Below are positions 8,661 through 16,313 of a DNA stretch of 64,000 bases, one piece after another. How positions within the stretch are numbered: the stretch's first letter is position 1; the number at the start of each line of letters is the position of its first letter. The notes beneath the pieces are model-generated. The model did not search any database and was not told the origin of the DNA. It saw only the letters and a list, made by a program, of their open reading frames with translations. Both the position numbers and the translations under genes were made by a program. Origin of the DNA: Halobacillus halophilus (lineage in GTDB: Bacteria; Bacillota; Bacilli; Bacillales; Halobacillaceae); NCBI RefSeq assembly GCF_020171985.1, contig NZ_JAIVAL010000007.1, positions 62,001 through 126,000 of the forward strand, written 5' to 3'.

Positions 8661-9206
8661 ATTTATATGGAAAAAAATGAAGTATTCACGCTCTATGTTC
8701 AATATTATTCTACTGGTGTGGAATAGATCATCGGGGAGCACGAGAGAGTAGTACATCTCTGTTATTAGTTACTCGACTTTTGTCTAAACGGCACGTTACT
8801 TCGGTTACTTTACCGTTAAGGTTATCACTTTATTTTTCTCCTCAAAATCCTCTTTTGGTCTACTAATCACCACCTTTTTCGTGAAGACTCTAATCCGAGA
8901 TAATTTGGATTTAATATCTTCAACTAACACCACCGCCCTCAGACGATGATTAAATCTAAAACCGCCATCCTAAATATGAGAAAAATAGCAGCTATTAAAA
9001 TAATCGAGTATACCCTGCTTTTTTCCTATGACAGGCATCTTTATGAACTATTGCATGATCATAGCTGGAGCTAAAAACAGCCATACGTCTTATAATAAAT
9101 CCAAAATTTCCAGACTGGACCTCTCAATCAACTAGTTTCCCCTACAGTTACAAATTTGCAATTTACAGATGCTTTTCCAACCAATGGTGAAACCCATCTT
9201 CAAAAC
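8661..9206. other. Long intergenic stretch with a degenerate repeat copy
   Basis: About 550 bases with no intact gene on either strand. It contains one diverged copy of the dispersed repeat (8860-8912) and, just after it, a further partial piece (CAACTAACACCACCGCCC). The remainder is AT-rich with scattered stops and may be decayed coding DNA. Confidence 0.5.
8860..8912 (+). repeat. Dispersed intergenic repeat, copy 1 (diverged)
   Basis: Carries TGAAGACTCTAATCCGAGAT followed by AATTTGGAT, against the family core AAGACTCGAATTCRAGATA, preceded by ACCACCTTTTTCG in place of the C-rich block. Confidence 0.6.
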
Positions 9207-9258
9207 ACATTACAAAATGTAAATTATAATTGACATTTTGTAATGTTCTGAATAATAT
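9207..9258 (+). promoter_or_regulatory. Promoter with perfect 14-bp palindromic operator of the XRE module
   Basis: ACATTACAAAATGT at 9207-9220 is repeated as its exact complement at 9233-9246, 12 bases apart. The right arm overlaps a -35 box TTGACA (9230-9235). After 17 bases comes TAATAT (9253-9258), close to the sigma-A consensus. The arrangement predicts autorepression by the downstream HTH protein. Confidence 0.85.
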
Positions 9259-9285
9259 AAAAGTAGGAGGAGGAGATGATTTTTT

Positions 9286-9480
9286 TTGAAAAACAAAAAA
9301 ATGAAGATCGCCCGTGTTGAAGTCGATGTTTCTCAAGAAAAATTAGCAGATATTGTAGGGGTTACAAGGCAGACCATTAATTTAATCGAATCTGGAAACT
9401 ATAACCCGAGTCTGAAACTGTGTACGGCCATATGTAAGGCATTAAATAAAACGTTAGATGATTTATTCTGGGAGGAATGA
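9286..9480 (+). CDS. Small XRE-family transcriptional regulator
   Basis: A 64-residue single-domain helix-turn-helix protein of the short YozG-like XRE type. The recognition region is SQEKLADIVGVTRQTINLIE (residues 15-34). TTG start at 9286 with AGGAGGAGGAGA upstream. It is followed 3 bases later by a membrane protein gene, a pairing repeated twice more in this window. It probably binds the palindrome overlapping its own -35 box. Confidence 0.88.
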   Translation: MKNKKMKIARVEVDVSQEKLADIVGVTRQTINLIESGNYNPSLKLCTAICKALNKTLDDLFWEE

Positions 9481-9483
9481 TCA

Positions 9484-9918
9484 ATGAGTGCTGAAAAGTT
9501 AGTTAAGGAAACTAAAGTAACCATTGGTATATCGTTATTTGTTAGCTTAGCCCTTTTTGTCACCTGGTTTATTTTCGAAGCAACGGACCTTTCTTTTACT
9601 AACAGCAAAGCCTTCTTAGCCTTATCACTTATTCCTTTCAGTGCAGCACTAGCTTCCTTCCTTAAACTAATGAAAATAAAAAAGAATCCTAAAATGACTG
9701 TATCGGAGACGGATGAGAGACTTGTAGCCGAGAAGAATCAAGCCGATGCGAAAACATTGAAGGTACTTCAAGGTGTTTTGTTCTTATCCTATTTGGGATA
9801 CACATTTATCATTCCGGAAGACATATTTAAATCGATGGGTTGGTGGGTAATAGTAAGTGTACTTCTTTTCTCTTTATTCGCTCCATTCATTTTTCGCCAT
9901 ATTATGAAAGAAACCTGA
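9484..9918 (+). CDS. Membrane protein partner of the XRE regulator
   Basis: 144 residues with four hydrophobic segments (about 13-33, 42-60, 96-112 and 118-138). The polar middle has SETDERLVAEKNQAD, a DER motif shared with the 12325-12807 protein (DASDERSVEITGKA). Such DER-containing small membrane proteins resemble the DUF2178 group. SD GGGAGGA overlaps the regulator's stop. The function is unknown; genetic pairing suggests the regulator controls or senses it. Confidence 0.75.
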   Translation: MSAEKLVKETKVTIGISLFVSLALFVTWFIFEATDLSFTNSKAFLALSLIPFSAALASFLKLMKIKKNPKMTVSETDERLVAEKNQADAKTLKVLQGVLFLSYLGYTFIIPEDIFKSMGWWVIVSVLLFSLFAPFIFRHIMKET

Positions 9919-9990
9919 CAAAGCTTTCTTCTTTCTCTAACCGTTGAGAAACTTAAACACTGTTACTCACAACACATAATATTGGATTTA

Positions 9991-10024
9991 AAAAGGGAAC
10001 CTCATTAAAAATGGGTTCCCTTAG
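9991..10024 (+). terminator. Terminator of the XRE/membrane operon
   Basis: Perfect stem AAGGGAACC/GGTTCCCTT with a 12-base loop, followed by AGTTATT; A-rich upstream. Confidence 0.85.
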
Positions 10025-10029
10025 TTATT

Positions 10030-10072
10030 CAATAAACACCCCCATTAGCGAAAGACTTGAATTCGAAATATC
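10030..10072 (+). repeat. Dispersed intergenic repeat, copy 2
   Basis: ACCCCCATTAGCG then AAAGACTTGAATTCGAAATA. It lies directly after the terminator of the XRE module, downstream of a plus-strand gene. Confidence 0.8.
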
Positions 10073-10317
10073 ACTTGCCTTCTAAACTTCTATACGGAAG
10101 TGTTTTTCCAATCAATTAAGTGGCTTTTCCTAGCTTACTTTCTCATATTCAATTTTCATGCTTGTTCATTTAACCAATCTGTTAAAGATTATTGTATAAA
10201 AGTCGAAAGAATTGCAAAGCGGTTATTACGCTACGGCGTCCTTTAATATAAGACTTCATTTCAAGGTCTATTGAGATAGTTCTTCAACTGATATGCCCAT
10301 TGACTTGAGAAGATTGT

Positions 10318-10461
10318 TCACAGTTTTTTCTCTAAATCCTCAATCCTCTTTTCAAGATCTTTTACAGTTTTACTATTACTCATTGCTGTCGTAAAAGCAG
10401 TAATACCGAAAGTGAATGCTGACATTCCAAACACAAAGCCTATAATTATGAAAGTATCCAC
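10318..10461 (-). CDS. Small membrane/coiled-coil protein (47 aa)
   Basis: GTG start at 10461. One hydrophobic segment of about 22 residues opens the protein. A short heptad-like helix ends it (KTVKDLEKRIEDLEKKL). This single-span plus coiled-coil layout is common in tiny Bacillus membrane proteins. The ribosome site lies in a run of nine G residues just upstream (positions 10467-10475 read as C), which could vary in length. Function unknown. Confidence 0.65.
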   Translation of the reverse strand: MDTFIIIGFVFGMSAFTFGITAFTTAMSNSKTVKDLEKRIEDLEKKL

Positions 10462-10669
10462 ATTATCCCCCCCCCATTAAAACTTTACAATTATACTTTA
10501 AGTGACTCCAAAACTCACAAAACATTAGATTCCCATTGCTGACGTAGTATAGCGAATACTAATTAATAAATAAATCCCTCACTCAGAAAAAACACTTCGA
10601 AGATCCTGTTTTATTAGTACACCTTATAATAAACTTATAGACATAAGAATCAGAATAGCGTTCCTAACT

Positions 10670-10952
10670 TAAAGTTACCTTTTACAAATCGCCCGTTAAT
10701 ATCCCCAGAGGATGAAATCGACTTTGCGCAGTCTCTGCGGGATGAATTTATTGATACCATCCACATATTCAGAAAAAATGATTTATAAAACCTACAGATA
10801 GATCGACCAAATGTCGGATATATCAGAGAGCTAGGAGATATGATATTGAGAATATGATATTGAGAAATGCTTATCACGAATCTATACATACTGGTCAACT
10901 CTTAGATTATTTTAGGTAAGTTGGTGTTGAGAGATCTGATATTTGGGAATGA
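10670..10952 (+). pseudogene. Remnant of a DinB-family (DUF664-like) gene
   Basis: Plus-strand frames keep NRPLISPEDEIDFAQSLRDE with TIHIFRKNDL, then a stop, GYIRELGDMILR, then after a 14-base tandem duplication (ATATGATATTGAGA twice) and a frame change AYHESIHTGQLLDYF, a TAG/TAA-class stop and VGVERSDIWE. HESxHTGQLLDY is the metal-ligand helix of DinB-like proteins. Several stops and a missing N-terminus show a decayed gene. Confidence 0.65.
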
Positions 10953-11010
10953 TTCTGAAAGAATCTTAGTTCTACTAAGGCTCCTTTGTACGAAACATAT
11001 ACCTCTTATC

Positions 11011-11060
11011 TTCACTAAAGCCCCCTTTACATGAAGACTCGAATTCAAGATAAATTCACA
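11011..11060 (+). repeat. Dispersed intergenic repeat, copy 3
   Basis: CACTAAAGCCCCCTTTACAT then GAAGACTCGAATTCAAGATA and AATTCAC. It ends about 55 bases from the stop of the minus-strand gene at 11113. A diverged partial piece (CTACTAAGGCTCCTTTGTAC) lies just before, at 10972-10991. Confidence 0.88.
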
Positions 11061-11112
11061 AATTCAAAATCAAGAATGATATGTATTAATTCAAAAAATC
11101 CAAAATAAAAGC

Positions 11113-11769
11113 TTATTGCCCTATGTAATAATATATGTCCAAAGCTATAACGACACTAATAAGTTTTATAAATACATCTGTATCCAGTTGAGTGTTGTCT
11201 ATAAAGAAAGCATCATTATCAGTGAGATTTTTTCTTATAGTAGAATGCACTAATGAACGCTTCTTAATAGTAGAAAATTCCTTTCCAGTCTGTTTGTTTT
11301 CGATAGAGAAATCCATTAAGTTTGATTTTACCCACACTGCATATTGGTCATTACCTTCTGGACTAATTACTGAAATGGCTGGATTCTTCTTCTTATTTGA
11401 AAAATTCAAGGTCGCCAAGTGTTCATTTGTTTTTGTGTACACTATAATGTCACTAAAAAATCCTGCCTTCTTACGAATATTGGCAATAAGTTGTCCGTCT
11501 TGGTCTAGTAAATCCAATTTTAGTGCTTCTACAGTAACTCCTTTTAAACTTATAAAAAACAAACTTAAAAATTTCAATAAATTATTACTTAAACTGATTG
11601 ATTCTTTATCAGTTTCTTCTACTTTTCCAATTTCTTCTTCTTTTGATACTATCGAATATGCTAAATTACCTTTGTTTTTAAAACTTTCATCCTTTTGCAA
11701 ATAAAATCCCTCAGCATATGGAACTATATCTTTTTGTTCCTTGTAATTTAACTTTGTAGAATTTTTCAC
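11113..11769 (-). CDS. Hypothetical protein, possibly LURP-one/scramblase-like
   Basis: 218 residues, mostly beta-rich. The C-terminal half alternates short strands (LLDQDGQLIANIRKK, DIIVYTKTNEHLATLNF, ENKQTGKEF) and ends in a hydrophobic helix (about residues 198-216). This layout recalls LURP-one/tubby-like scramblase relatives that end in a hydrophobic helix. The match is by pattern only. A repeat copy follows the stop. Very AT-rich, unlike the housekeeping genes around it. Confidence 0.55.
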   Translation of the reverse strand: MKNSTKLNYKEQKDIVPYAEGFYLQKDESFKNKGNLAYSIVSKEEEIGKVEETDKESISLSNNLLKFLSLFFISLKGVTVEALKLDLLDQDGQLIANIRKKAGFFSDIIVYTKTNEHLATLNFSNKKKNPAISVISPEGNDQYAVWVKSNLMDFSIENKQTGKEFSTIKKRSLVHSTIRKNLTDNDAFFIDNTQLDTDVFIKLISVVIALDIYYYIGQ

Positions 11770-11899
11770 TTAATCTCTTCCTTTAATATTCCCGTTAGTT
11801 TAGTGGTGTTTGTATAAGTATTATTTGTTTCAAGTAGTTTTTCATTATCTTAATAATCTTGCTTTTCATTTTAAAGTAGATAATTCCTTTGTTCCAGAA

Positions 11900-11940
11900 T
11901 TGCCCCCGTTTGCGTAAGACTCGAATTCAAGGTAATTCAA
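11900..11940 (+). repeat. Dispersed intergenic repeat, copy 4
   Basis: TGCCCCCGTTTGCG then TAAGACTCGAATTCAAGGTA and ATTCAAC. It lies 14 bases after the stop codon of the minus-strand gene at 11955. Confidence 0.88.
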
Positions 11941-11954
11941 CACTTATATAGTCT

Positions 11955-12215
11955 TTATGGTGTTCCACCAGTTATGTAATTGATAAAATACCCAGCAAAC
12001 ATTAAGATGAAAAAACTAAAAAGCATTGCAACATTAGATACTATGAGCCAAGCATTTTTAATCAAGCTTGCAAACACAACGCCAGCTGGAGCTATAATAA
12101 AAGTTAGCATCCATAAAGGACTAGAGGTTTGAAATACTATATTAGGAATCCAAACAGCTATACATACTATCAAGCTTGATATAGCTAGAATTCTAAAAAG
12201 TTTCTCCTTATTCAT
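11955..12215 (-). CDS. Small three-helix membrane protein
   Basis: 86 residues with three hydrophobic segments. The ATG at 12215 is preferred because GGGGGGTGAC precedes it by a few bases; a longer reading from 12239 would put that site inside the gene. It follows the XRE module at 12325-13010 on the same strand. Family not recognised. Confidence 0.7.
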   Translation of the reverse strand: MNKEKLFRILAISSLIVCIAVWIPNIVFQTSSPLWMLTFIIAPAGVVFASLIKNAWLIVSNVAMLFSFFILMFAGYFINYITGGTP

Positions 12216-12324
12216 AAAGTCACCCCCCTTCAGATACAAATATTTATATGTCTTCTCTCGACACTAAAACACGCCATTACAATTATCAAAGATTAGTCGC
12301 CGTTACTTTAATTAGTAAGAACCG

Positions 12325-12807
12325 TTAACGAGAATATATAATCTTGAAAGAGATTAAATAGACAATAAGACCAATTATTGGAATTGAAGCTGTCGTAAAC
12401 ATAGGATACCAAACAAAATCAAGAAAGTAATTGGGAACAAACATATATGAACCAAGGATTAAAAACGAATACAATAATATAAAAACGAATGCAAAACGTA
12501 CTGCTTTGCCAGTTATCTCCACAGACCGTTCATCTGAGGCATCATATTCTGGCAAGATATAGTCCTCTACTTTTGCTCTTTTATTTCTCTTCATAACAAA
12601 TAACTGGAACACATTCATAATGACTAATATTATTGTGATGACAATAAATACTTGTCCTACCTGATTACCGACATTTACGGAAAAACTATCAATATAGCCT
12701 CTTCCTAATAACTCAAATTGTTGCTCTATTCTTACAAAATCATAAACCATTATAGCTAATGAAATGTAAAGCAAAGTTCTCAAAATAACTGTAATATATA
12801 ACCTCAT
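12325..12807 (-). CDS. DER-motif membrane protein of the second XRE module (DUF2178-like)
   Basis: 160 residues with four membrane segments (about 5-25, 44-66, 107-128 and 137-157). The cytoplasmic linker contains DASDERSVEITGKAVRFAF, the DER..I..KA pattern typical of DUF2178-like proteins and also seen in the 9484 gene. The ATG overlaps the regulator's stop by 4 bases, so the pair is translationally coupled. Function unknown. Confidence 0.78.
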   Translation of the reverse strand: MRLYITVILRTLLYISLAIMVYDFVRIEQQFELLGRGYIDSFSVNVGNQVGQVFIVITIILVIMNVFQLFVMKRNKRAKVEDYILPEYDASDERSVEITGKAVRFAFVFILLYSFLILGSYMFVPNYFLDFVWYPMFTTASIPIIGLIVYLISFKIIYSR

Positions 12808-13010
12808 TCTTCTTCCTCCCTTTTAATAAAAATTTTTTCTATGGGTTCATTGAAAACTTCTGCAATATTCATTGCGAGAAGGAGTGAAGGAGTATAACTC
12901 CCTTTTTCCAAGGAAACAATCGTTTGTCTAGTTACGCCAATTTTTTTAGCCAATTCTCCTTGTGTCAGATTGTATTTAGCTCTTAATTCTTTTACACGAT
13001 TGACCAGCAA
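12804..13010 (-). CDS. Small XRE-family transcriptional regulator
   Basis: A 68-residue HTH protein with LTQGELAKKIGVTRQTIVSL (residues 15-34) and the family's PIEKIF ending near residue 60. TTG start at 13010 with GGGAGTGA upstream. It sits first in the operon, and two direct repeats cover its promoter, the expected autoregulatory layout. Confidence 0.88.
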   Translation of the reverse strand: MLVNRVKELRAKYNLTQGELAKKIGVTRQTIVSLEKGSYTPSLLLAMNIAEVFNEPIEKIFIKREEEE

Positions 13011-13042
13011 GTGAAATCACTCCCTAACTTTTTCTTGTTCTA

Positions 13043-13087
13043 ATTGTATAGTTGATTTTACTTTTTGTCTAGTTAACTTTACTTTTT
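13043..13087 (-). promoter_or_regulatory. Promoter of the second XRE module with two 18-bp direct repeats
   Basis: TAGTTGATTTTACTTTTT (13049-13066) and TAGTTAACTTTACTTTTT (13070-13087) differ at two positions and start 21 bases apart, two helical turns. On the minus strand TAGACA (13071-13066) and TACAAT (13048-13043) form a -35/-10 pair with a 17-base spacer. The repeats cover the -35 and spacer. Confidence 0.8.
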
Positions 13088-13122
13088 ATTTTTGCAACTC
13101 TCTAATAACTCCTTCTTTTTGC

Positions 13123-13157
13123 ACAAAAAACTGTACCATCTCTCACGGTACAGTTTG
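13123..13157 (-). terminator. Terminator upstream of the second XRE module
   Basis: Perfect stem AACTGTACC/GGTACAGTT. On the minus strand it is followed at once by TTTTTTG. No intact gene is seen immediately upstream that would use it. Confidence 0.75.
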
Positions 13158-13528
13158 GAATATATATTTTTTATTATTTTGCTTGTTTGAAAAGAAACGA
13201 CTACCTCGCTCCGTCAGTTAAATAACTGACAAAATCGCAAATCGAGAAAAGAAGAGAGAACGTCATTATATGTATTTATCTTGAATTCGAGTCTTCAACT
13301 AACCTGCCCTATACTTGAAGACTCAGTTTCGAGATAATTTGATTAAACTCAAATCTAAACATAACTTTCAAGAGATATTAATGCTAAAACCTTTACCGAG
13401 CTTATAAAGATTAGTACTAACTGGAGAACTACACAGTACAGGTAGAGCTCAAATTAAGGATTCAAATGTTAAAAACCTGCCGTTGTCACACGCATCTCTC
13501 TGGTTATGTCTAAATCAATCCATTTACT
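13158..13528. other. Intergenic region holding a full-length dispersed repeat
   Basis: Besides the repeat at 13278-13340, only a short hairpin GTCAGTT/AACTGAC (13214-13231) stands out. No coding region is supported. Confidence 0.5.
13278..13340 (+). repeat. Dispersed intergenic repeat, copy 5, full inverted form
   Basis: The left arm ATCTTGAATTCGAGTCTTC (13278-13296) pairs with the right arm GAAGACTCAGTTTCGAGAT (13317-13335) at 15 of 19 positions. The loop begins CAACTAACCTGCCCTATA, identical over 18 bases to the loop of the copy at 36100-36165. Single-arm copies elsewhere correspond to loop plus right arm. Confidence 0.88.
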
Positions 13529-13801
13529 TCATATATTTATCTGCATGTAAATGGACAACGGGAAAATGAAACAAGTAGCAAAGATTAGAAATGCGGTTAT
13601 ATTCAATAGTTTGTATTTAAATTGATTTTCTCTTGAAATACCTAATCCTGTTAGGACCATACCAAAGATAGAATAGGCTGGAAGCAGCATGAAGCCTATA
13701 AGACTTATCATAGATGTATCCGATATAAAGAAATAAATACCAAGAAATCCAACAACGAGTAACCAGGCCATTCCTTCCGCCAATTTAGTTATTCCACACA
13801 T
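13529..13801 (-). CDS. Small membrane protein (90 aa)
   Basis: Three hydrophobic segments (about residues 10-29, 34-52 and 66-86), no soluble domain. ATG with AAAGGAG 8 bases upstream. Not assigned to a family. Confidence 0.68.
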   Translation of the reverse strand: MCGITKLAEGMAWLLVVGFLGIYFFISDTSMISLIGFMLLPAYSIFGMVLTGLGISRENQFKYKLLNITAFLIFATCFIFPLSIYMQINI

Positions 13802-13962
13802 AGTAAACTCCTTTTAAAAAGATAGAGTCTATTCCATAAGAAATAGACTTTTTATTTCCAGTATCCTACCATCCATATTAACACCAGCTTACATTTATTT
13901 ACATTGATACATTTCACTTTATATCCTAGCTTTGAATATATGAGTGAAATAACCTTAAAATA

Positions 13963-14012
13963 AAAAGAGATCCAAACACCCTGATATTCAGGAAAGTTTG
14001 GATTTCTTTTAA
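13963..14012 (-). terminator. Terminator of the HNH gene (bidirectional in form)
   Basis: AAGAGATCCAAAC pairs with GTTTGGATTTCTT with one mismatch. On the minus strand a TTTTTATTTT run follows. It lies 27 bases beyond the HNH stop codon. Confidence 0.8.
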
Positions 14013-14038
14013 CTGGTACTATGGCAGCATAAAAATTA

Positions 14039-14623
14039 TTAAGTTTTATCCTGATACAACAAATCCTTGTGGTAGAGGCTGGATTTTATCTCATTTGCAT
14101 GGGGGACGTTTTCAGAAACGACAAACTTCCAATTTTGTTCCTTTAGAAACTCTTCTCTTTCTCTCTGTTCCTTAATTTCAATAAGGTCTTCTATAGAGCG
14201 GGTAATAGGGCTAGGATTGGTTTTGGCTAATTGATTTCGATAATGGTTTTTAAAATCTTCTTCCGTACAATTGTTAACTTTTATAAAGTGTTTCATTAGC
14301 TTTTGTATGATCGAATTTCTTTTTTTACGATCATTTATTCTGAGTGCAGCATGATGAAAGTGCTTAATATCATGACATGACTTGCACAGAGTTTGTATAT
14401 CTTTTAGGATCAACAGAAATTCATCCTCGTCATACTCCCAAACCTCATGAGCCTGAAGTTTTTCTTTATCTTGACGACCGCATATCTGGCACGTAAAATC
14501 ATTTTTCTCATGAACATGGGTGCGAACGGAAGCCCACAATGAACGAGGTATGGAATCCCTTACCGTTTTATTCTGGGCATAAGAAGGCTTTCGTATTTCA
14601 ATCGTTATCTTAAAATCAGACAT
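14039..14623 (-). CDS. HNH endonuclease domain protein
   Basis: An HNH zinc-type nuclease fold: CQICG supplies the first cysteine pair, then LQAHEVWEY with the catalytic-type histidine, then TLCKSCHDIKHFHH with the second cysteine pair and final histidine. A charged C-terminal helical part of about 90 residues follows. ATG at 14623 is preferred (CGGAGGGG 3 bases upstream); a longer reading starts at 14653. No phage or restriction genes are adjacent, so its role is open. Confidence 0.8.
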   Translation of the reverse strand: MSDFKITIEIRKPSYAQNKTVRDSIPRSLWASVRTHVHEKNDFTCQICGRQDKEKLQAHEVWEYDEDEFLLILKDIQTLCKSCHDIKHFHHAALRINDRKKRNSIIQKLMKHFIKVNNCTEEDFKNHYRNQLAKTNPSPITRSIEDLIEIKEQREREEFLKEQNWKFVVSENVPHANEIKSSLYHKDLLYQDKT

Positions 14624-14689
14624 AGTCCCCTCCGTAAGATGCTGGATATTCATAGATTCGCCAGATAAAACCGCTACTATTTAAGCGTA

Positions 14690-15133
14690 TTAAAATTTCT
14701 CTTCAAACTGACTCACAATATGTTCTTTCAGCTTTTTCTTTTCATTCTCACTAAGCTCATGATCTACCGGCAGTACTTTATCCTGTTCAAAAGCAAAGTC
14801 TTCAGGAATCATTTTCGTTAAAGATTTACTCACTTCCTTCATTACATCTCCTTCTTTCGGAGTAGAATGTAGCAGGATCGTTTTAATATACTCTCCTTCT
14901 TTAGTGTAATAATCTTCTATTTTACGTGCTTCCACCTGGAGCGTCTCCCCAGAGCCGCGCATGATGATTTGTGAGTTAATTTCTTTATATGCCCCTTTTT
15001 CACCACTTTGGGTACTCGCCACAAAAGCTTCAATCTTTTCTGTACGGCTGTTCTCTTTAGAATCACCGTCCGCACACCCCCATAAGCTTGCCAGCGGAAC
15101 AATGAATACGAATAGAAGAATAAACTTCTTCAA
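14690..15133 (-). CDS. Lipoprotein of unknown function
   Basis: A lipoprotein signal peptide ends in a lipobox LWGC near residue 20. A charged 125-residue extracytoplasmic domain ends in a helix (ENEKKKLKEHIVSQFEE). TTG start with AGAGGGA upstream. It lies 37 bases before the HNH gene on the same strand and may share its transcript. No family recognised. Confidence 0.75.
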   Translation of the reverse strand: MKKFILLFVFIVPLASLWGCADGDSKENSRTEKIEAFVASTQSGEKGAYKEINSQIIMRGSGETLQVEARKIEDYYTKEGEYIKTILLHSTPKEGDVMKEVSKSLTKMIPEDFAFEQDKVLPVDHELSENEKKKLKEHIVSQFEEKF

Positions 15134-15327
15134 TTTTATCCCTCTTTTCTCTTAATATTTCCTATTTTTATAAGGTCATAGCATACTCTTCTTTCATGAA
15201 GGCAGACAAAAGAGGCAATTACTCTGTGAGCAATCCCCCTGTACTTCACTCGTCATGACCCGTATTTCAAATAACGAACTTATTAACTTCCTGTTTATCA
15301 AATTAAATATCCACCCTGTTGCAAGGT

Positions 15328-15723
15328 TTAAGGGGCCACAAATTCTACTTTTATGCGATCTGGATCTTCGAAGAATACCGCATAATAATCCTCACCACCC
15401 GCAAAAGGATGCTGGTTTTCGTATAAGATCTTAATATTGCGCTCCTTCAGTCTCTTTGTCATATCGTCTACTCTTTCGCGCGAAGAAGCTTGAAAAGCCA
15501 AGTGATTTAAACCAGTCCTGCACCTGTGGTAAGGAACATCTAAATACTTCTCTTCTGTTTGAACAAACACCAGGTAAGTTTCCCCTAGCTTCCAGCTATG
15601 TCCTTGCTCCCATTTTTGATATGAATGATAGCCTACTTCCTCTAAGAACCAGCCCCAAAATGATTCCGACTTCTCTAAATCGGATACATAGATTTCCACA
15701 TGATGAAGTAATCCCTCGGACAT
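15328..15723 (-). CDS. VOC family protein
   Basis: 131 residues, one vicinal oxygen chelate module: LLHHVEIYVSDLEKSESFW at the start, NHLAFQA in the middle, DYYAVFFEDPDRIKVEFVAP at the end. The two histidines and the final glutamate are in metal-ligand positions of glyoxalase-like proteins. The substrate is unknown. ATG start. Confidence 0.87.
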   Translation of the reverse strand: MSEGLLHHVEIYVSDLEKSESFWGWFLEEVGYHSYQKWEQGHSWKLGETYLVFVQTEEKYLDVPYHRCRTGLNHLAFQASSRERVDDMTKRLKERNIKILYENQHPFAGGEDYYAVFFEDPDRIKVEFVAP

Positions 15724-15793
15724 AATAGCTTACTCCCTTCCTGACCAGTGAATAATAATGATGAACAGCTTTATGTAATGGTTTTATTTTTCT

Positions 15794-16231
15794 CTACTTT
15801 AATGTTTTATACATAATCACATGAGGTCCTAATTCAGGGTAATCAAAAACGTCTCCATAAGACCGAAAACCGAGTTTCTGATAATAATCCTGGACCGAAG
15901 TGCGGCCTTTACACCATAGAAGGCCGGCTTTACGCTCTTGTAATATCCGTTCGGCATATTGAACCGCTTCTCTTCCTGCTCCCTTGTTCCTGAATTCTTC
16001 CGCAGTCGCCATCGCCCTCAAACGATACTGGGTAGAGCTGGTAAACTCTTCATACGACTCCAAATAAAAAGATGCTACGCTGACTATCTTTCCTTCATTA
16101 AATACTCCAACATGAAAAGCATCATCGTCATAATCAGTATCATATTGGCAGGATTCAAAGGGCTGATGAGGTCGAAGGATGTTGTGACGAAGCGTGTAAG
16201 TCTGTTCCGCTTCTATTTGTGCTACATGCAA
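15794..16231 (-). CDS. GNAT family N-acetyltransferase
   Basis: 145 residues with the acetyl-CoA loop EFRNKGAGREAVQYAE (about residues 77-92, R/Q-x-x-G-x-G/A form) and the late motif DYYQKLGFRSYGDVF. The opening RHNILRPHQPFESCQYD resembles the subgroup of uncharacterised Bacillus acetyltransferases. The acceptor is unknown. ATG start, 70 bases from the VOC gene; the two may be co-transcribed. Confidence 0.88.
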   Translation of the reverse strand: MHVAQIEAEQTYTLRHNILRPHQPFESCQYDTDYDDDAFHVGVFNEGKIVSVASFYLESYEEFTSSTQYRLRAMATAEEFRNKGAGREAVQYAERILQERKAGLLWCKGRTSVQDYYQKLGFRSYGDVFDYPELGPHVIMYKTLK

Positions 16232-16313
16232 CGTACTCGTCTCCTTTCAATCGTTTATTTCCTAAATCGAGTCCAAGTTGTACTTTTGCCAGGAATATAT
16301 GAAGGGCTAAGAG

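Noticed and set aside
10650-10898. Minus-strand open frame of 82 codons
   Set aside because: It is the reverse shadow of the DinB-family remnant on the plus strand and lacks a ribosome site.
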